Below, in pieces: positions 1-10,411 of a stretch of DNA of 64,000 nucleotides. Source of the stretch: Lunularia cruciata (taxonomy: Eukaryota > Streptophyta > Marchantiopsida > Lunulariales > Lunulariaceae). The notes beneath the pieces are model-generated. The model saw only the letters and a list, made by a program, of their open reading frames with translations, was not told the DNA's origin and did no database searches. Position numbers and translations under genes: made by a program. Where the stretch lies: assembly GCA_948567375.1 (NCBI GenBank), contig OX419761.1, positions 8,098,243-8,162,242 of the forward strand, given 5' to 3'. Position 1 is the stretch's first letter, and the number at the start of each line of letters is the position of its first letter.

Positions 1-170
1 TATTTTGACTCATACCATGTAAGGGTAGTATCCTCAAAGAAATCTGGTAATAGTGAGACCCACTTGTTCTTCCTCATCTCATTGCTTAGTATCCAAGCTC
101 TCTTGAAGTCTCTCACAAATGTCTCTATATCTTTTCCATCCTTGCCAAAGGAAATCGGAAGTTTTCCCAT
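1..170 (-). pseudogene. Gag N-terminus of element D (partial, runs off the window)
   Basis: The start codon is at 170-168 on the minus strand and the frame reads MGKLPISFGKDGKDIETF onward, closely matching the N-terminus of the 339-residue Gag of element C (MGKLPVFFGKDGEDVEAF). Gag is the structural protein that assembles the cytoplasmic particle in which reverse transcription occurs. Only the first roughly 57 codons are in the window, so its integrity cannot be judged. Confidence 0.75.
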
Positions 171-1737
171 CTTAGCCTCTCACTATCTTTCTCTTTTCTC
201 TCAATCTTTTTTTCTTTTCTTTTCTCTCACTCTACAACTAATAGAGTATATACATGACTAATACCATTTTAGAGTGATCCACCCTAGAGAACACAAAAGA
301 TTCAAGTTACTCCAAGATTTCTATAGTAAAATCCAATTCTAGAGTGCATATTAATCAAACTCTCATAGATAGTTTATCCATAAGTTGAAAGGTTATCTCC
401 ATCATTAATCGTGAGAACTAGTTGATGAAAATGATAGTTTTTATGTAGTTATACTAAGACTCTTTCCAAGATATTTCACCAAAGCCTCCAAAATTTCTAT
501 TAATCCACTACACTCATATCCTTTTGGAAGTCCTTCCACTCCACAAATGTCACACAACTCCTTGGTCTTAGATCTCCTCCATTCCAATCTTGGAGAAGAA
601 GGACCGACATATAATCCTAAGTCAAGTAAGCCTCTCCATTTGCTCAATCTCTTACTCTCAATGGTCAATGGACATGAACTTGCCTTATGTTCCTTCTCTT
701 CACATAAAAATAACTTAGAATCACTTGTTCATCCAAGTAATCTATCATTTATGATTATCTCAACACTCTCTTCAAATTCTATTCTAAATTTTTTTTTCTG
801 CAAATTAACCCCTAAAGTCACCTCAAACTCTTAAGGAACCTTAAATAACCTCAAATTCTACTCTTGGTGACCCTCCATGTTCCCAAAATGAGTCTTAACA
901 CTCAAACATGCTTTTGGTTGCTTTCACATTCCTCACGCATGACATCTCAACTCTCCAAAATTGACCCTCCTCACAATGTCACTAAATTCTCTCAACTAGT
1001 ACCTCATAGTACTTAGAAAATTTTCACACCTTATCAAGACCCAAGGGTGTCTTCTTGTGCAAAATTTCAAATCATTTTGTTAAGCCATTTGGCCTAGAAA
1101 TGTGTCTTTTTAGCACACATATTTTAGATTTGGTTGGAAAACCACCCCCTAACTTTAAAAACTCATAACTTTGTGTGCAAAGATAATCTCTCTCTAATTG
1201 TTAAGGAAAAAGGTAGGACACTATGCACTCAATTTTTTTGGAAAGTTTCAAAGAAATCCAATAAAAAATGGAGAAATATAAACTCTATAAAACATTCTAA
1301 AGAGCGTGTAGTTTATGGGAACAATTCACCCTACCACCTTCCAAAAGTTCTAGATCAAAGAGTGTAGTAGTCCTTACAATAATTTCAACTGTCCCATCTA
1401 AATAAATAATTCAAGCTATACTTTGTGAAAATTTCAAGTCCTGATCTCAAACTTGAGGTTTTGATCCAAAATCTTCATATTGCCAAAAATCTTCATAATC
1501 CCCAAAATCTGCAGTCCACCTCACATAATCTCTCCAAATCCTCTCATGTATATAGTATATACAATATCACCTCAAAATATCATAATGAACTATAGGGTAT
1601 ACAAATGGGTCCAAGTTCTCTGACATAAGCTCAACACTCTCTTCCACTAATGTTCTCTCCAAGTGAACTCTCATAGCCTCATTCTATCTTCTATAGAATT
1701 ATACACTAAAAATTATCTTGCATTCTAGAGAGGTCTT
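171..1737 (-). other. Leader of element D, with relic of an upstream zinc-knuckle ORF
   Basis: This is the untranslated leader between primer-binding site and gag, about 1.57 kb. Most of it shows no open frame, but 441 to about 840 (minus strand) retains coding-like sequence. It reads a degenerate zinc knuckle (FLCEEKEHKASSC) followed by ESKRL, GLLDLGL and VGPSSPRL blocks and a second Cys/His cluster, CDICGVEGLPKGYEC. The same blocks occur in the leaders of elements C (about 32830-33280) and K (about 57672-57974). The frame ends at 441. The 841-1737 part resembles the C and K leaders, and I see no further ORF in it. Confidence 0.6.
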
Positions 1738-1750
1738 GGCAATGGAACCA
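1738..1750 (-). other. Primer-binding site of element D
   Basis: The minus strand reads TGGTTCCATTGCC, 4 nt inside the LTR end at 1755, identical to the site in element C at 31924-31936. The sequence resembles the complement of a plant tRNA 3' end ending GGAACCA, tentatively tRNA-Glu. That tRNA assignment is from memory. Confidence 0.65.
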
Positions 1751-1754
1751 AAAA

Positions 1755-2387
1755 TGTGAGCCAACCTATCTCTCACTCAAGATGAACCTTTGATGTATAC
1801 TATGGTAGTACATCATGGACCAAGAAGGCAACAAACCCCAACTCCATCATACTCTTCCGAGGCTAACACTCCAAGACCAAAACCATTGCTCACTACAGAA
1901 CTAACTGAAAGAGAGATAGTTATAAATGAAAGGATAATAAGTACCTCCTCTACCCTAGTTTATATATTTGTGAAATAGTTAAGCACCAAAGTTACTATTT
2001 ACTAGAGTAACTCAAGTTACTATGCTAAAGGTCAAATAAAGTCAAAAGTCTAAAGGAATATCCATACTCATGGGAATATTTTCCTAAGCATGTGGTCTTA
2101 TCTTGACCCAACCACTAAGTCAAGGATTCCTTCACATGGGCTATCCTTGGACTATAGAAGAATCCAAAACAAAAAGGCTTGTGGGTCCAAGAATTTTCAA
2201 CTCTTCCCTCAAAGCCAAACACCTAAGAATAATACCAAGTCAATACACTAGAATCCAAAATAGTGATGCTCATCTTTTCCATTTCCTCTAAAGTCTTCTC
2301 TCTCTTAGCTATGACTAAGTTTAGCTAATCATGACTAATGTAGAATCATCTTTTATCTCTATATAAATAATATTTCTCAAGTATTTG
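1755..2387 (-). repeat. 5' LTR of element D (truncated at its outer end)
   Basis: This is the minus-strand LTR of the C family; its inner end reads TGTGAGCC on the plus strand. It aligns along its length with the C LTRs at 31228-31919 and 38358-38984. A TATATAAA box lies at 1966-1959 (minus strand), the same place as in C. The outermost roughly 70 bases are absent. Confidence 0.8.
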
Positions 2388-3091
2388 CTCATTATCTTGT
2401 ACTTCTTCTTCAAAAACAAGACAAGAAGCATACATGGTGATATATTAGGTTGGATAAAACTTTTTTGGAGCATATCCTCAATTTGAGCTTTACATTCTTG
2501 AGGTGATAGTCAATATAGGGCATTACAACAAAGTGTCTTCCAAGGAACTTTCTTGATTTTATGATATATTCTCTTTTTTGGTGGTAATCTTGAGGGTAAA
2601 TCATCCAAAAAGACATATTGAAACTCATTGACCACATCTTTCAATTTCTAAAGAATTTGTCTATTGAGTTGTATGTTCTAGACTTATCTTATTAAACCCA
2701 TGAAACATTTATCTTTCTTACCAATAGAGGTTGTCCTTATGACGTAGAGAGGTAATTCTTATCTTTGTGATCTTTCTTTATTCCAAATGATCTTCCATTG
2801 GCTAGTTCTTGCTATCTTTGTTCTCCAATCGACCATGAGGTTGTAGTGCTCAATCCATGGTATGCTTAAGATCACATCTTAACAAGCTAACCATATCACT
2901 TGCCACTCAATTTCTTCTTGATACTCTCTTATAGAGAATGCTACCATTTTAAACAATGATTCAAACCTCTCTATTTGACCATTAGGTAACTCTACTTCTT
3001 TGTTCTCATCCTTCTTTAGTTCCATCCCTAACCTTATTGCAAAAGAGCAAGATAAGAAATCCTATATTGCTCTAGAGTCTATCAATACTCT
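2388..3091 (-). pseudogene. Protease and start of reverse transcriptase, remnant of element F
   Basis: On the minus strand, 3091 to about 2700 resembles a retroviral-type aspartic protease. It has the active-site block VLIDSRA, where DSG is usual, and further on a segment like the conserved DVILGMPWL tail (here DVILSIPWI) followed by a VDWR-like motif. From about 2610 to 2390 it reads LPPKRE and then ISP and LFLKKK, as in the region leading into Gypsy reverse transcriptase. Stops and frame changes are present, so this is dead. The frame runs into the solo LTR E at 3091 and resumes at 42787, where gag lies, showing that E interrupted F. Its left end is lost at the junction with element D. Confidence 0.65.
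3087..3091. repeat. Target-site duplication of solo LTR E (left copy, ACTCT)
   Basis: ACTCT directly precedes the LTR start at 3092 and an identical ACTCT follows the LTR end at 42782-42786. The perfect 5-bp duplication nearly 40 kb apart proves that everything between is one LTR plus later insertions. Confidence 0.85.
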
Positions 3092-3475
3092 TGTGGTTCC
3101 TACATTTTTTGGTTTCGGATAGTTTTAGGAAAATTTGAAGAAGAAGTACATGAGTAAACCCTAAAGAGGGCTAAAAAAGAAAGAAATAAGAAGAAGCGTG
3201 TGTTTGGGGCAAACCCAAAGTTGGCCTTGGGTCAAGATCAAAGGACCTAGGAAAGATGGAGATACAAAGACAAGAAGGCAAGACTTTGTATTGGGCGGTG
3301 TGGTCTGATCCAAAGAACTTGTAACAAAATTCTTTGGAGTCAGCCCAATCAAGAAAGTACATGGGAAGTAATGGCCTTGGGATCAAGAACTTCTTGATAG
3401 TGATAGTAAACCAATCACACAGAATCGGTGACTAGAGAGGAGAAACAATTGAAGAATGACCGATCAGCATAGGAC

Positions 3476-3483
3476 TATAAAAT
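3476..3483 (+). promoter_or_regulatory. TATA-like box upstream of the LTR ORF (copy E)
   Basis: TATAAAAT sits at the place corresponding to TATAAAAA in the A, B and L LTRs, with an ATG at 3510. Its survival in the most diverged LTR suggests it matters. Promoter activity is inference. Confidence 0.45.
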
Positions 3484-4221
3484 CAAGAGTTGTGCAAGGA
3501 AGCAGCTCAATGTCCAGTTGCTACCCTATCCCTGTTCAGAGTTGACCTAAAGTAATGCAAATTGCAAATCTACAGGAAGAGGAGTGGGTTAGGATCTCAG
3601 AAACCATCTTCCACAAGAAGAAGTTGAGGACCAAGAAGTTAAAGAAGTTGATGACCCCAAAAGTGAGTAAGCATAGTGTGGTGAGGGGACTTGCAATTCG
3701 TAGATTCAAAGTAATAGTGCGGATTGAGGTCTTGGCGAGACTTTGTATCACATTCTTGGCCTGGAACTAAAACTTCAGTTTTCCGGGTTTCATGGTAGAA
3801 ATTGCAGCAAGCAATTGCAAGGATGGACCAAAGTACAAGGAGAAGAAAGGAAACCAAGCTCAATGGATGGAGTCGGATTGGAGAGTAGTCCTAAGGGAAG
3901 AGGCAGGAGAGGTAGGAGGTACCACCTTCTATCAGAAGTATGATGCTTCAAAAGAGACAGCCAAAGTAAGGAATTTGTTCAATCAACCTCAAACCAATCT
4001 CAAACCAAGAATAGGTATAAGGTGGATAGTTATAGAGACCCCAAGCGGAGAGGGATTGTAAGCGTGATGACGAAAATGTTTAAGCTAGAGCAAACCACCT
4101 ATGTTATGATGCAACAGGTGGTGTTCTTTCACCAAATGTTTGTAGGAGCGGCAGTAGATTGGGCAAAATGTCTGCATCAGAGAGTGGTGCAAATGATTTT
4201 GGGGTGGAGAATGGATATGCC

Positions 4222-4866
4222 ACCGCATAACATCATAACCACATACCATCACAAACTCTATGTTATAATTCCTTGTCCAATATCCCATACTAAAATTGGA
4301 TAGCCTGGGCCTCAATAACTCCTTGAGTGAAACTGATCAACCATCTCATACAAGAGTATATCTTATATAAGCTCTTGCGAACCTTCTATTGGAACTCCTA
4401 AAAGCTCTTCAACTTATCAATCTACACATTCTTAGTAGTTTTGCCTCAAGCACTAGAAGAATTATACCATGGGATTAAAGCTTGGTATTGTATCACCTCT
4501 TGCATCCGTACTTCCACTTGTAGTGGCACCATCTCCATCTAGTACACCTCCATTGGATACACCAATGATACTAGAGTTACAACTCATTGAATATTGGTCT
4601 ACTTTTGGAAACCTAGTCTAAAGTGATGGAAATGTAATTCAAAGATCAATATTATCTCTACAAATCAATCTCCTCTAAGTGTGCTATCCTGAAATTGTGG
4701 CAGCCATTCATAAGTGGACTCTTCACGTGTCAAAACAACCCTTTTTACATCACAAACTATGTGAACAAAGTCTAGTTCTATGTTTGCTACATATCACACT
4801 AACTATCAAACTCTTGGATGAAATCATCCAACTTAATGATACCATTGTACCAAAGTAAAACCATTA
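4222..4866. other. Unclassified insertion of about 0.64 kb in solo LTR E
   Basis: The LTR alignment breaks at about 4222 (after CCGCATAACATC) and resumes at about 4866. The inserted text has no equivalent in the other LTRs. I see no terminal repeats. Minus-strand frames near 4690-4850 give a faint Gag-like phrase (LDDFIQEFD), so a retroelement fragment is possible but weakly supported. Boundaries are within about 15 bases. Confidence 0.4.
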
Positions 4867-5583
4867 TTTTGTGCCCTTTGCATCACACTTTTACTTTGGG
4901 TTGAACTTGCTGACTTTGGAAGAAAGAAATCAAATGCGCTCACACTTTCATCCGGATCTGCGGAAGGAGGCAGATATAGATGAATGATATAATATGGAGA
5001 GGGTGCGAGACAGGGATGAGTACTACAAGAAAAGTGAAAAGGAGAAATTGTAGCAATTGATGTTCCGAGGGCTAGAAAGAGAGCCAAGCCTGAGAGTTGC
5101 CTTGCAATAGTCCAGCCCCAGAAGGTGCCAGAGCTTAGCCAAATGGCAATGATGGTGAAGGTGAAAGAAGCCACACCAAAATCCAAAGAAGAGTTGGAAG
5201 GAGAAACTAAATCAAAGGAAGAAGCATCAAGAGAAGAAGAAGAGTTCACTCTATGAAGTGAAGAATCAAGTAGTGGTAGTGAAGGCAAGGCGGAGGTTCA
5301 GCAAACATGAAGGTCGATGGGGGATTTAGTGAATCCGAGTCCAGAAGTCACTTTGATTGGACGAGGAGGTGAAGAGAAGGAAGAAGAAGTTGTAGCATGA
5401 CCACAAACTGCCAAATGGAAGAAAAATGTGCACGTAGCCAAGGTGGGGTCCAGTCAAGTTGTCATGGAAGAGGAGGAAAGTTTGATAGGTAAAAACCTTG
5501 AAAGTACAAAGATCACAACTTCGAGGTAATTTGCAAGAAGTAGAGTTGCTGGAAGACAAAGGCTAAGCCGATGACAAGAAATG

Positions 5584-5588
5584 CATAG
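5584..5588. repeat. Target-site duplication of element B (left copy, CATAG)
   Basis: CATAG precedes the B 5' LTR at 5589; CAAAG follows its 3' LTR at 40842-40846. One mismatch in five is acceptable for an old insertion. Confidence 0.65.
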
Positions 5589-5975
5589 TGTGGTGCCCAC
5601 ATTTTTTGTTTTTTTTCAAAATAAAGAAGAAGAAGTGTATAGAGAAGTCAGATTGCGCATGTATGGCTAAAGAAGGCAAAGAAAAGAGTCTTTGGGATGA
5701 AACCCGAAGTAAAGTGACTTCGGGTCATAAGGTGGAGTACTCGGAAATGCCCTATCAGCATACAACCCCAAGTAAAGTGTCTTTGTATCAGGGGGAGCTC
5801 AACTTGAGGTGAAGATAGTCTAACAACCTTTCGTCGAGGCAAGAAATTCAAGAAGGGACCCTTGAAAAACCGGCGGCTCATATGCGCAAAGGTTGATTGA
5901 CAGTGACAGGTGCATGCAGGAGGTGTGATTCTTGGTAGAAACTCAAAGTGAAGAAAGACGAAGAAAGTGCAACTC

Positions 5976-5983
5976 TATAAAAA
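5976..5983 (+). promoter_or_regulatory. TATA box upstream of the LTR ORF (B 5' LTR)
   Basis: TATAAAAA, with its first T exactly 27 nt upstream of the ATG at 6003. The same spacing occurs in the other four copies with this box (6938, 16869, 29676, 58393). Confidence 0.6.
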
Positions 5984-6002
5984 TTGAACTCGCAATGACA
6001 AA

Positions 6003-6550
6003 ATGTCGAGTAATTTTCCTTTGCCGTTGAGAAGTTGTCTTGCAGGTGATCGTGGGAAGGGAAATAGAAATGGAATCGCGTTAGTGTGTAAGGGAGAAGT
6101 CGCGAGAGTGAAATCAAGAGATAGTGAGAAGGCAAAAGAGATGGGAGGAAGAAAGAAGAACTCTGAATTCACAGTGAGAAATCATGCAATTTGGAGGTTA
6201 GATGTGATCGCTAGGATCAAAGTCTTGAGCCGACTTTGGATCACTTTCTTGGCATGGAAGTGGAATGTGAGCTTTCCAGGTTTCATGACAGAAATCATCA
6301 AGAGCAAGTGTCTCAATGGACCCAAGGGAGAAGAGAAGAGAGGAAATCCGGCTCGCTGAACAGAGTCGGATTGGAGACTTGTACTCGGGAAGGAAGCAGG
6401 CTCAGAGCAGGGGGCCATGTTCTTGGGGAAGGGAGAGATAGCTCAAGAAACTCAAGAGGTAAGAGATGCATTCTCGTCAAAGCGGACGAAGAATGGGTAC
6501 AAAATTGAGAGCTTCAAAGACCTTGTGAAGAGAGAAATTGTGAGTGCGCT
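6003..6550 (+). pseudogene. LTR-resident ORF, B 5' LTR copy, N-terminal part
   Basis: It begins ATGTCGAGC (MSSNFPLPLRSCLAGDRGKG) and runs through MGGRKKNSEF, a conserved WITFLAWKWNVSFPGFM block and GNPAR, where TGA at 6357-6359 replaces the TGG seen in A. The same frame goes on through ESDWRLVL-type sequence to the insertion of element A at 6550, then resumes at 20268. Known protein families do not come to mind for this part. Confidence 0.7.
6546..6550. repeat. Target-site duplication of element A (left copy, GCGCT)
   Basis: GCGCT immediately before the A 5' LTR is repeated exactly at 20263-20267 after the 3' LTR. Joining the flanks restores the B LTR alignment. Confidence 0.92.
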
Positions 6551-6937
6551 TGTGGTGCCCACATTTTTTGTTTTTTTCCAAAATAAAGGAAAAGAAGTGT
6601 ATAGAGAAGTCGGATTGAGCCTGTATGGCCAAAGAAGATGAAGAAAATTGTCTTCGGGGTGAAACTCGAAGTAAAGTGACTTTGGGTCATAAGGCAAAGT
6701 ACTCTGAAATGCCGTGTCAGCATACAATATGAAGTAAATTGTCTTTGGCTTGGGGGGAGCTCAACCCGAGGCAAAGACAGTCTAACAACCTTTCGTCGGG
6801 GCAAGAAATTCAAGAAGGGGCCGTTTCAAAATTGGCGGCTCATACGTGCGAAGGTGGGGTGACAGTGACAGGTGCATGCCGGAGGTGTGATTTCTTGGTA
6901 GAAACTCAAAGCGACAGAAGACAAAGAAGTGCAACTC

Positions 6938-6945
6938 TATAAAAA
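6938..6945 (+). promoter_or_regulatory. TATA box upstream of the LTR ORF (A 5' LTR)
   Basis: TATAAAAA, 27 nt before the ATG at 6965. Plant TATA boxes usually lie about 25-35 nt upstream of the transcription start. A transcript from here would therefore start at or beside that ATG, and translation might begin at the next in-frame ATG (near 7102, MGGGKKNSEF). Confidence 0.6.
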
Positions 6946-6964
6946 TTGAAACTGCAATGACGAA

Positions 6965-9529
6965 ATGTCGAGCAATTTTCCTTTGCCGTTGAGGAGTCGT
7001 CTTGCAGGTGATCGGGGAAAGGGAAATAGAGTTGGACTCGTGTTAGTGCGTAAGGGAGAAGTCGAGAGAGAGAAATCGAGAGACCAAAAGAAAGCTGAAG
7101 AGATGGGAGGAGGGAAGAAGAACTCCGAATTTGCCATGAGAAATCATGCAATTCGGAGATTAGATATAGTAGCAAGGATCAAAGTCTTGAGCCAACTTTG
7201 GATCACTTTTTTGGCATGGAACTGAAACGTAAGTTTTCCAAGATTCATGATAGAAATCATCGAGAGTAAATGTCTCGATGGTCCCGAGGAAGAAGGGAAG
7301 AGAGGAAATCCGGCTTGCTGGACAGAGTCGGATTGGAGACTTGTACTCAAGAAGGAGGCAGGCTCGGAGCAGGGAGCCACGTTCTTGGGGAAAGGAGAGA
7401 TAGCCCAAGAAACGCAGGAGGTGAGAGATGCCTTCTCGTCGAAGAGGACAAAGAATGGGTATAAAGTTGAGAGCTATAAGGACCCAGTGAGGAGAGGAAC
7501 TGTGAGTGCACTAATGGCACTCCTGAAGCCGGAGAGAACTACCTATGTGATGAAACACCAAGCGGTGTTCTTTCACAAGTTATTTGCAGGAGAACCGATA
7601 AATTGGCCAAGGTGCTTTCACGGAAGAACGAGGCAGATGGTGTGGAATCTGCGGGATAAGTTGCCTCCACACTACATCGTACCATTTGCAGCCCATTTTT
7701 ACCTCGGGTTAAATCTGCTCAATGTGGCGGAGCGTAATCAAATGGTGTCTCATTTCCATCCTGATTTGAGAAGAGAAAGTCGACACGGAGGAGCAGCAAT
7801 ACATTCTCCAAATCCGGAGCACAGACGATTACTACGCGAAGACAGGGAAGAATGTGGAGGTCGTTGAAAGTACCCCGACGAAGAAGAGAACTGGGCAAGC
7901 AGAAGCCAAAGAAAACAAGAAACCTCGGAAAATGTAGAAAAATAACCCGAGGCGAGGAATGGTGGTGATTGAGTCGGAAGATGAAGACTCAGAAGGCGAA
8001 GCCGAGCTCAAGACGGAGGACTCGGACCGTGAGGAGGAACCTGAGCTGACATTGCAAAGTGGAGATACAAGCAGTGACAGTGAGGAAGGAGGAGAGATGA
8101 CATCGGTACCAGCGGCTGAAGAATACGAAGAAGAAATGCAAGCCGAAGTAGAAACCGAAGACAATGCGGCGCTGGAAGACGAAGTACCAGTGTGCAAGGA
8201 GAAGAATATCGCAGTACAGCGAGGAATTTGCTCGAGACGTAAGGCGAAGTGTGAAGCGGGACCGAGTAGAGTGAAGGAAGATGTAGAAGGAAGCTCGGGC
8301 AGTGAGGCATCGATTCCGATACAAAGACTCCAGAGAAGAAGGCGAGTATCAGGAGAACACGAGGAAAGAAGAGAGACCACTCCGCGGGAGGACGAAGTTG
8401 TCAGTAATGGAGTAGATTACCTGCAGATGGTAGTATGCCCGCTGTTGGTGAAGATGGAGAAGAAGAAGAAGGAGATGCAGTCTACTTGCCCAGAGGTAAA
8501 GACTGTGTTGCAGGTCTTATCAAGATTGGAAGAAGAAAACTCGGAGTTAAAGAAGAGTATAACCCGAGGAGAGGAAGAGAGAGAAGTATTGCGAGCAGAA
8601 GCAGTCAAGAGGAGCCAGGTAATCAAAGACCTAAAGAGAGAAGTGAGTTATCAAGAAGATCTTGCGAGGAAGAGTGACATCGCAAAGGAGAGACATGTAG
8701 CGGAGCATGAAATCTTGAAGTAGCAATTTGCTGATTCAAGAGTCGAACTCATCCATGTTATGGCGAGGGTAGCATCAAAGTATCAAGAGCTCAATTGAGT
8801 AATGGAGAGTATGGAGGAGAAGAAGCAACTTTGGCAACAAGAGTTGGCTGTGAGATATAGAGAAGAAGAGAGATTACGAGACTAACTTCGTAATCAGGAA
8901 GAGAAGGTTGCACAGAAGGAGAAAGAGAAGGAAGCGGTGAAGGCCGAATTTGAAGAAGAATTGGTGACGTACAGAGAAGAATGGCTCGCAGATCGGGAAC
9001 GCGAACGCAAGACAAGATTGGAGCCATTGAAGGAAATCATTCTCAGATGTTGAGTACAGAGGCCAGCGTTTGAATTGAGGAGACAAGATTGCACGAGTTA
9101 AAACTGTTGGTGCAGGAAACAAGGCGAAGACAAGCAAAAGATATAGATTTGAATGCCTTGTTGATTAAATTGAGAACTCGTGTAGATAGGAAGATCTTAG
9201 AAGTAGAAGACATTATCGCGATTAGATTAGACTTAGTGAGAATAGAGTTAGAAAAGCTTCGGCAGGATGTTAAGGCCAAACCTGAAGTAGATAACATCGG
9301 GATCCAAATGTCTTCGGAGTTGCCCTCAGAGACATTAGAGAAGAGTGGGTCGAAGGATGAGGAGTTAGATAGATTACCCACTAGTGCAATTTCAGATCAG
9401 GAAAGAGAATTGCTGGATCTGGTAGAAGATGTAGGAGATGTGAAACTCGAGGAAAATGTAGTAGGAAGTAAGATTACTTTGGGTTTGGGTTTGAAAGCTG
9501 AGGAAGAAGTAGACATCGGATCGGATTAG
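6965..9529 (+). pseudogene. LTR-resident ORF, A 5' LTR copy
   Basis: This is the same protein as at 16896-19468 but more damaged. It starts MSSNFPLPLRSRLAGDRGKG. Lesions visible against the other copies are TGA at about 7223-7225 (TGG elsewhere), an extra A near 7778, TAG at 8721-8723 (CAG elsewhere), further stops near 8797 and 8882, and a small deletion near 9050. The longest open stretches are 7247-7867, 7959-8723 (acidic segment and start of the coiled coil) and 9089-9529 (C-terminus, ending VDIGSD). No catalytic motif, signal peptide or membrane segment is evident. Confidence 0.75.
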
Positions 9530-9646
9530 TAACCAATTTGAGATTTGAAGGGGCAGATATGAAGAGGTGCATTGTCATTTCGGATCTACAGGTTAGAACA
9601 GTTGTTGTAGAAACGGTATAGTTGTTAGAATTGTCGATTTGTTCAC

Positions 9647-9654
9647 TATTTAAG
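9647..9654 (+). promoter_or_regulatory. Weak TATA-like box downstream of the LTR ORF (A 5' LTR)
   Basis: TATTTAAG, about 120 nt after the ORF stop; counterparts are 19586-19593, 22415-22422 (TACTTAAG), 40175-40182 and 61080-61087. If it drives the genomic RNA, the ORF lies in U3. If the 6938 box does, the ORF lies in R/U5. The sequence alone does not decide. Confidence 0.4.
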
Positions 9655-10330
9655 AGTGGCATTCGCATGAAATTGTTGTTCAATGCTCATTATTTCTGAG
9701 AATAGATAAAGCAAAGTGCTGTGAAGCAGTGCTCGTCGCTTGAGCTTGATTCCGAGTATCAACTTTGTAATTGTGTTTGTGAGTGTTTGGAGAAATTCGA
9801 AGTGCAAGTCAGAGTGCTTGTTGGATGTTGGATTCCACAGCCTTGATCTTCGTTCTATGTGTTTGATCCTAAGTGAAGTGCAATCAAAGCAATGCCTTGA
9901 CAGATCTGAGAGGAATTGTAGTGTTGGTAGTATTCTGCATTTGTGAGTGCAGTGCAAAGTTGATGTGAAGCAATTTTGATCGAGGAAGTTGTGCCTTCAG
10001 TGGAAGGGTAGAACACAATTCTGAGGCAAAGTCGTTTTGCAGTGAAGTGCCATTTTTGGGAGAGCCTGAATCATCACAATCAAGATTGTTTGGAAAGATT
10101 TGATGAAGTTGCGATTATGGAGTGTTAATTTGTGAGAAGACTGCGAGTCACTGCTTGTTACTCTCTTCTGGGTGTGGTTTCTTCCTGAGAGACTAAAGAA
10201 GAACTCAAGAAGAACTGAAATTGTTACTTTGCTTCGTATTTGGACATTTCTGACTTGTATCTCTGCGGGAATGAACTTTACTTACCCGATTACCGCAAAA
10301 GTGATATTTGCCGGGTTGTCACATGATTTT

Positions 10331-10347
10331 TGGCGCCCCTGCCGGGG
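10331..10347 (+). other. Primer-binding site of element A (tRNA-Asp type)
   Basis: TGGCGCCCCTGCCGGGG lies 7 nt after the LTR end. It matches the complement of the plant tRNA-Asp 3' end (TGGCGCCGTTGCCGGGG) except for two bases in the middle. Athila/Tat-type plant elements commonly use this primer. Confidence 0.8.
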
Positions 10348-10411
10348 ATACAAATCTCAGAAGTGGAAGAATAAAAAGCCAAATTGGAAACTGGGTATCA
10401 AGGCAATATGA

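Larger units (their letters stand above)
1..2387 (-). mobile_element. Element D: truncated minus-strand Ty3/Gypsy element of the C family
   Basis: Read on the minus strand this is a 5' LTR (2387 to 1755), a primer-binding site, a leader of about 1.5 kb and the start of gag, which runs off the left edge of the window. The leader and gag match element C at 31228-33700 closely enough to align by eye. The outer (5') end of the LTR is missing: the match to C stops near 2387, about 70 bases before the expected TGTAACACC terminus, and the text changes to the RT remnant of element F. I infer a deletion at this junction, so no TSD can be read. Confidence 0.8.
3092..5588 (+). mobile_element. Solo LTR E, left part (oldest LTR of the A/B superfamily)
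   Basis: It starts TGTGGTTCCTACATTTTTTGG, close to the A and B LTR start TGTGGTGCCCACATTTTTTG. The rest aligns with those LTRs but is much more diverged. A TATAAAAT box is at 3476-3483 and the LTR-resident ORF begins near 3510. An unrelated insertion of about 0.64 kb lies at about 4222-4866. The LTR is cut at 5588 by element B and resumes at 40847. No internal gag-pol belongs to it, so I call it a solo LTR produced by recombination between two LTRs. Confidence 0.8.
3510..5588 (+). pseudogene. LTR-resident ORF, copy E, N-terminal half (interrupted by B)
   Basis: This is a diverged copy of the reading frame found inside every LTR of this superfamily here. The clearest block is 3792-4061, where GNQAQWMESDWRVVLREEAG aligns with the A/B block containing ESDWRLVL. 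It is followed by pieces equivalent to the HQAVFFHKLF region at about 4080-4215 (reads QVVFFHQMF). It is broken by frameshifts, by the insertion at 4222-4866, and by element B at 5588. The C-terminal half continues at 40847-41983. Function is unknown. Confidence 0.55.
5589..6550 (+). repeat. 5' LTR of element B, first part
   Basis: These are the first 962 bases of the LTR, from TGTGGTGCCC to the A insertion site. They hold the TATA box at 5976-5983 and the start of the LTR ORF at 6003. The LTR continues at 20268. Confidence 0.85.
6551..10323 (+). repeat. 5' LTR of element A (3.77 kb)
   Basis: It runs from TGTGGTGCCC to GGTTGTCACA. Its order is about 390 bp of 5' sequence, a TATAAAAA box (6938), the LTR-resident ORF (6965-9529), a weaker TATTTAAG box (9647) and about 670 bp of 3' sequence with no ORF. 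It is far longer than usual for Gypsy LTRs because of the ORF. Confidence 0.93.

Noticed and set aside
4833-5288. Minus-strand 151-codon ORF
   Set aside because: Antisense of the decayed LTR ORF in solo LTR E; Ser/Leu-rich shadow with no conserved counterpart.
7832-8380. Long minus-strand ORF (182 codons), with equivalents at 17761-18324 and 20649-21224
   Set aside because: They lie antisense to the acidic, Glu-rich part of the LTR ORF; GAA/GAG codons read backwards give Ser/Phe/Leu-rich frames without stops. No motif, and the sense frame is the one kept across diverged copies.
9740-9946. 68-codon ORF repeated at 19679, 22508 and 40258
   Set aside because: It recurs only because the LTR tail is repeated. 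It lies downstream of the weak TATA box in the conserved non-coding tail and has no protein features; in E, H and L the frame is not kept.
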